Assembly (NCBI GenBank): GCA_900548125.1
Contig: URJN01000132.1
Span: forward strand, 1 to 6,344
DNA length: 6,344 bases
Origin: an uncultured Eubacteriales bacterium
GTDB lineage: Bacteria; Bacillota; Clostridia; Christensenellales; Aristaeellaceae
Reading direction: 5' to 3'
The notes below the pieces were generated by a model that was given only the letters and a program-made list of their open reading frames with translations, did no database searches and was not told where the DNA came from. Position numbers and translations under genes: made by a program. How positions within the stretch are numbered: position 1 is the first letter of the stretch; every line of letters starts with the position of its first letter. This document shows, one piece after another, positions 3,994 through 6,344 of this stretch.

Positions 3994-6344
3994 CCGTTTT
4001 CCTCCTCCTGACCCGCCGTTTCATTCAGGCGGGTCGTCATCAGCCGGTAAAGCTCCGTGTCCTGCGGAAAGCGATCCACAAAAGGCAAAATCGTGTCGCC
4101 GTAGAGCAGCAGTCCCTCGCCCGCGCCGGACTGCTTCACATAGGAGAGCTGACGCGCGGAAATGCCCAGCTTTTTCGCCAGAATCTCGCGGTCGCCCGGC
4201 GCCTGATTGAGCATCAGGATAAAGTCGCTGTTTTCAAAGATGTTTTCGATTTCCGCGCTCGCCAGCAGATCCTTCAGGTTCTGCGTAATCGCCGTCGGGA
4301 TGCCGCCCCATTTTCGAAAGCGCTTCCAAATCTCCACGGAGTACGCCGCCGTCTGCGGCTCTTTCAGCAGCAGGTGAAACTCATCCATGTAATACCGGGT
4401 CGATTTCTTCTGCGCGCGGTTGATCGTCACCCTGTTCCAGACCTGATCCTGCACAATGAGCATCCCCAGCTTTTTAAGCTGCTTGCCCAGCCCCTTGATG
4501 TCGTAGCAGACCAAACGGTTCTTCAGGTTCACGTTCGTGCGATGGTTGAACAGGTTCAGGCTGCCATGCACATAGATTTCAAGTGCCGTCGCAATCCTCT
4601 GAGCTTCGGGTTCGGGCTGAATCTTCAGCTCAACGTACAAATCCTCCAGAATCGGCATGGTTTCCGGCTTCGGGTCAGCGAAATACGCCTGATACACCGA
4701 ACGGACACACCGGTCGATGACCGTCTTTTCAATCGGCTGCAAGCCCTCCTTGCCGCCGACGATCAGCTCGCACATCGACAGCACAAAGTCGGATTTCAGC
4801 GTCACGGGGTCTTCTTCATCCGCGTAATTCATGTTGATATCCAGCGGATTGATGTAGTCGCTGCCGACGGGCGAAATGCGGATGATCTGCCCGTGCAGCC
4901 GCCTGACCAGCGGCGCATACTCCGCCTCCGGGTCGCAGATGATGATGTCGTCGTCCGTCACCAGAAACACGTTGACCATTTCCCGCTTCGCCGCAAACGA
5001 CTTTCCGCTGCCCGGCGTACCCAGAATCAGCCCGTTCGGGTTGCTCAGCAGCTTGCGATCCACCAGAATCATGTTGTGAGACAGCGAATTCACGCCGTAA
5101 TACAGCGCGCCTTCGCTTTTTTGAAACAGTTCCTGCGTCGTGAACGGAATGAAAATGCCCAGCGCGCTGGTCGTCAGCCCGCGCTCGATGCGAATCGGGT
5201 TCACGCCCAGCGGAAGCGCCGCCTGCATCGCCCGCTCCTGCTGAAAATCCAGCGTCACCAGCGAACAGTTCATCGTCTGCGCGATGCTCCGGCACTGCTG
5301 CACATCCGCCTTGAGCTTGCGCCTCGTGTCCGCCGCGTTGACCAGAATAAACGTCAGCATCAACATGCGTTCGTTGTGGTTTTGCAGGCTTTTAAGCATG
5401 TCCTTTGCGCCCGCATCCAGCGTCGTCAGGTCGCTGGGCAGGATGTCCATGTCGTATCCGGAACGCACGGCGCGCTTCTGCTCCTCGATCTTCGTCCTGT
5501 CCAGCTCGGTGATCTTGCGCTTGACCATCTTCACGGCTTCCGTCTGGTCGATGGCACGGATGTGCATGGACACGATCAGGCTGCTGTCCACCGCCAGAAA
5601 CGCTTCCAGCGCCCGGTCGGACAGGTCGGCGGCGGTAATCTGCAAGAACGACGCGCTGCAAAATTTCTCCCCGATTCTGAACGTGCGCCCGTCCGGGAAC
5701 TCGAACGAGGCGGGCGCGATGAAGTCCCGCGTAGACAGCCCGGATGGCGCGAGCCAGTCCCAGTCAAACGCGAACGGCTCTTTCGTGTCCATGTGGAAGA
5801 TGCCGTGCAGCAGCGCCAGCCGCGCCTTGCCGTCCAGCGCCTGCGCGTGAACACCCATCCGCTTGAAATTGCCCAGCAGCTCCGCTTCGATGCGTTCCAG
5901 CCGCGGCTTTGCGTTGCGCACACTGTCCGCCTCGATGGTGAACGTCAGGTATTTCGTCTTGCGCAGGCCGTTGTTGCCCCGCTCAAGCTGGTTTTGGAGC
6001 ATCTGCGCATATTCCTCGCGGATGCCGTCAAAATCGTCCTGCCGCGCGGTCATCTCAATGCGGTCATCTCCTCCGCTCTGTCCGTTTTCCAGATTGAGAA
6101 ACGAAAACTCGAAGGAAACCGAGCTGTCAAAGTAGTTGATGAACTCGCACCAGCTTCCAAAAATCGCGTCCTTGTCCTCGTTTTCGGAGAGCTGATAATT
6201 GATGTCCTGAAACTGGATCGTCTTGTTGTAGCGGTTCACGTCCACCCGGCAGACGCCGTCCGGGTACATCCGCTGATAGGGGATCGTCTGCTGCGCGCTG
6301 ACGCGGTTTCCGTGCCCGCTCCGCGCGCGGCGGATGACCGCCTT
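3990..6344 (-). CDS. virB4: VirB4-like conjugation ATPase, CD1110 type (5' end beyond the right edge)
   Basis: This is the energising ATPase of the Gram-positive type IV secretion system, acting at the cytoplasmic face of the membrane. The frame is open to the window edge: 25 codons precede the first internal ATG (6269) and read KAVIRRARSGHGNRVSAQQT then IPYQR, which matches the usual N-terminus (VQQTIP) of the family. The true start is therefore outside the window, probably not far. 784 residues are visible, about the full family length. Numbering from the window edge: the N-terminal VirB4/CagE-like domain covers about 1-400; Walker A GTPGSGKS is at 442-449 (bases 4998-5021); DIIICDPEAEY follows at 466-476; Walker B is RYYMDEFHLLL, with Asp654 and Glu655 (bases 4380-4385). 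The C-terminus has ITQNLKDLL, a glutamine motif, and FILMLNQAPGDREILA. All catalytic motifs look intact. The TGA overlaps the next gene's ATG. Confidence 0.95.
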   Translation of the reverse strand, partial: KAVIRRARSGHGNRVSAQQTIPYQRMYPDGVCRVDVNRYNKTIQFQDINYQLSENEDKDAIFGSWCEFINYFDSSVSFEFSFLNLENGQSGGDDRIEMTARQDDFDGIREEYAQMLQNQLERGNNGLRKTKYLTFTIEADSVRNAKPRLERIEAELLGNFKRMGVHAQALDGKARLALLHGIFHMDTKEPFAFDWDWLAPSGLSTRDFIAPASFEFPDGRTFRIGEKFCSASFLQITAADLSDRALEAFLAVDSSLIVSMHIRAIDQTEAVKMVKRKITELDRTKIEEQKRAVRSGYDMDILPSDLTTLDAGAKDMLKSLQNHNERMLMLTFILVNAADTRRKLKADVQQCRSIAQTMNCSLVTLDFQQERAMQAALPLGVNPIRIERGLTTSALGIFIPFTTQELFQKSEGALYYGVNSLSHNMILVDRKLLSNPNGLILGTPGSGKSFAAKREMVNVFLVTDDDIIICDPEAEYAPLVRRLHGQIIRISPVGSDYINPLDINMNYADEEDPVTLKSDFVLSMCELIVGGKEGLQPIEKTVIDRCVRSVYQAYFADPKPETMPILEDLYVELKIQPEPEAQRIATALEIYVHGSLNLFNHRTNVNLKNRLVCYDIKGLGKQLKKLGMLIVQDQVWNRVTINRAQKKSTRYYMDEFHLLLKEPQTAAYSVEIWKRFRKWGGIPTAITQNLKDLLASAEIENIFENSDFILMLNQAPGDREILAKKLGISARQLSYVKQSGAGEGLLLYGDTILPFVDRFPQDTELYRLMTTRLNETAGQEEENG
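4001..4008 (-). promoter_or_regulatory. Strong ribosome binding site for the 50-residue membrane protein
   Basis: GGAGGAGG (4008-4001 on the minus strand) sits 7 bases before the ATG at 3993, inside the last codons of the VirB4 gene (the Glu-Glu run). It is the main argument that the short frame is translated. By improving ribosome loading here it may also feed the hydrolase gene, which lacks its own site. Confidence 0.8.

Larger units (their letters stand above)
309..6344 (-). mobile_element. Distal part of the conjugation operon of a Tn1549/CTn-like ICE (partial)
   Basis: The gene order VirB4 ATPase, small membrane protein, NlpC/P60 hydrolase, DUF4315, DUF4366 is the conserved order I recall from the CD1110 to CD1107 block of clostridial conjugative transposons. 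All genes are co-oriented with overlaps or near-zero spacing and share high GC content. Integrase, relaxase, coupling protein and attachment sites are not in the window, so the element's ends and family cannot be defined further. The left limit given here is only where the operon stops and the AT-rich cargo flank begins; the element itself probably continues past both edges. Confidence 0.85.

Noticed and set aside
5284..5850. Plus-strand frame of 188 codons, opposite VirB4
   Set aside because: It is antisense to the conserved N-terminal domain of VirB4 and is Ser/Arg-rich without a recognisable fold.

Overview
The window reads as the end of a conjugation operon of a Tn1549/CTn-type integrative conjugative element (ICE) from a GC-rich, probably gut-dwelling Clostridia/Firmicutes host. 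At the left edge the operon gives way to an AT-richer cargo gene cut off by the window. The host type is inferred from the gene families (NCBI-style CD1107/CD1108/CD1110 mobile-element proteins), purine-rich Shine-Dalgarno sequences and composition. By hand count about 121 of the first 300 bases are G/C (roughly 40%), whereas sampled 60-base lines inside the operon contain 34 to 39 G/C (57-65%). All supported genes are on the minus strand, so transcription runs from right to left.

Layout in transcription order: (1) 6344-3990, a VirB4-like conjugation ATPase whose extreme 5' end lies off the right edge; (2) 3993-3841, a 50-residue single-span membrane protein that overlaps the VirB4 stop by ATGA and has an excellent ribosome binding site; (3) 3872-2394, a membrane-anchored NlpC/P60 peptidoglycan hydrolase of the CD1108 type; (4) 2390-2118, a short DUF4315-type charged protein; (5) 2137-491, a large secreted and membrane-anchored DUF4366 (CD1107-type) protein with a 17-unit tetrapeptide repeat and two Ig-like regions; (6) 494-309, a 61-residue protein coupled to it by a GTGA overlap; (7) an AT-rich spacer (308-204) holding an inverted repeat and an extended -10 promoter; (8) 203 to beyond the left edge, the start of an AAA/ABC-type ATPase with a clear Walker A motif.

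Genes 1 to 5 fit one machine. VirB4 powers a Gram-positive type IV secretion channel, the NlpC/P60 enzyme opens the wall locally, and the DUF4366 surface protein probably spans or decorates the wall at the transfer site; the small proteins are likely accessory. The operon is very compact (overlaps of 4, 32, 20 and 4 bases and one gap of 3), so translational coupling is likely. The ATPase at the left has its own promoter and different base composition and is best read as cargo, possibly a defence gene, but its partner lies outside the window. No tRNA, rRNA, CRISPR array, insertion sequence or element end was seen.
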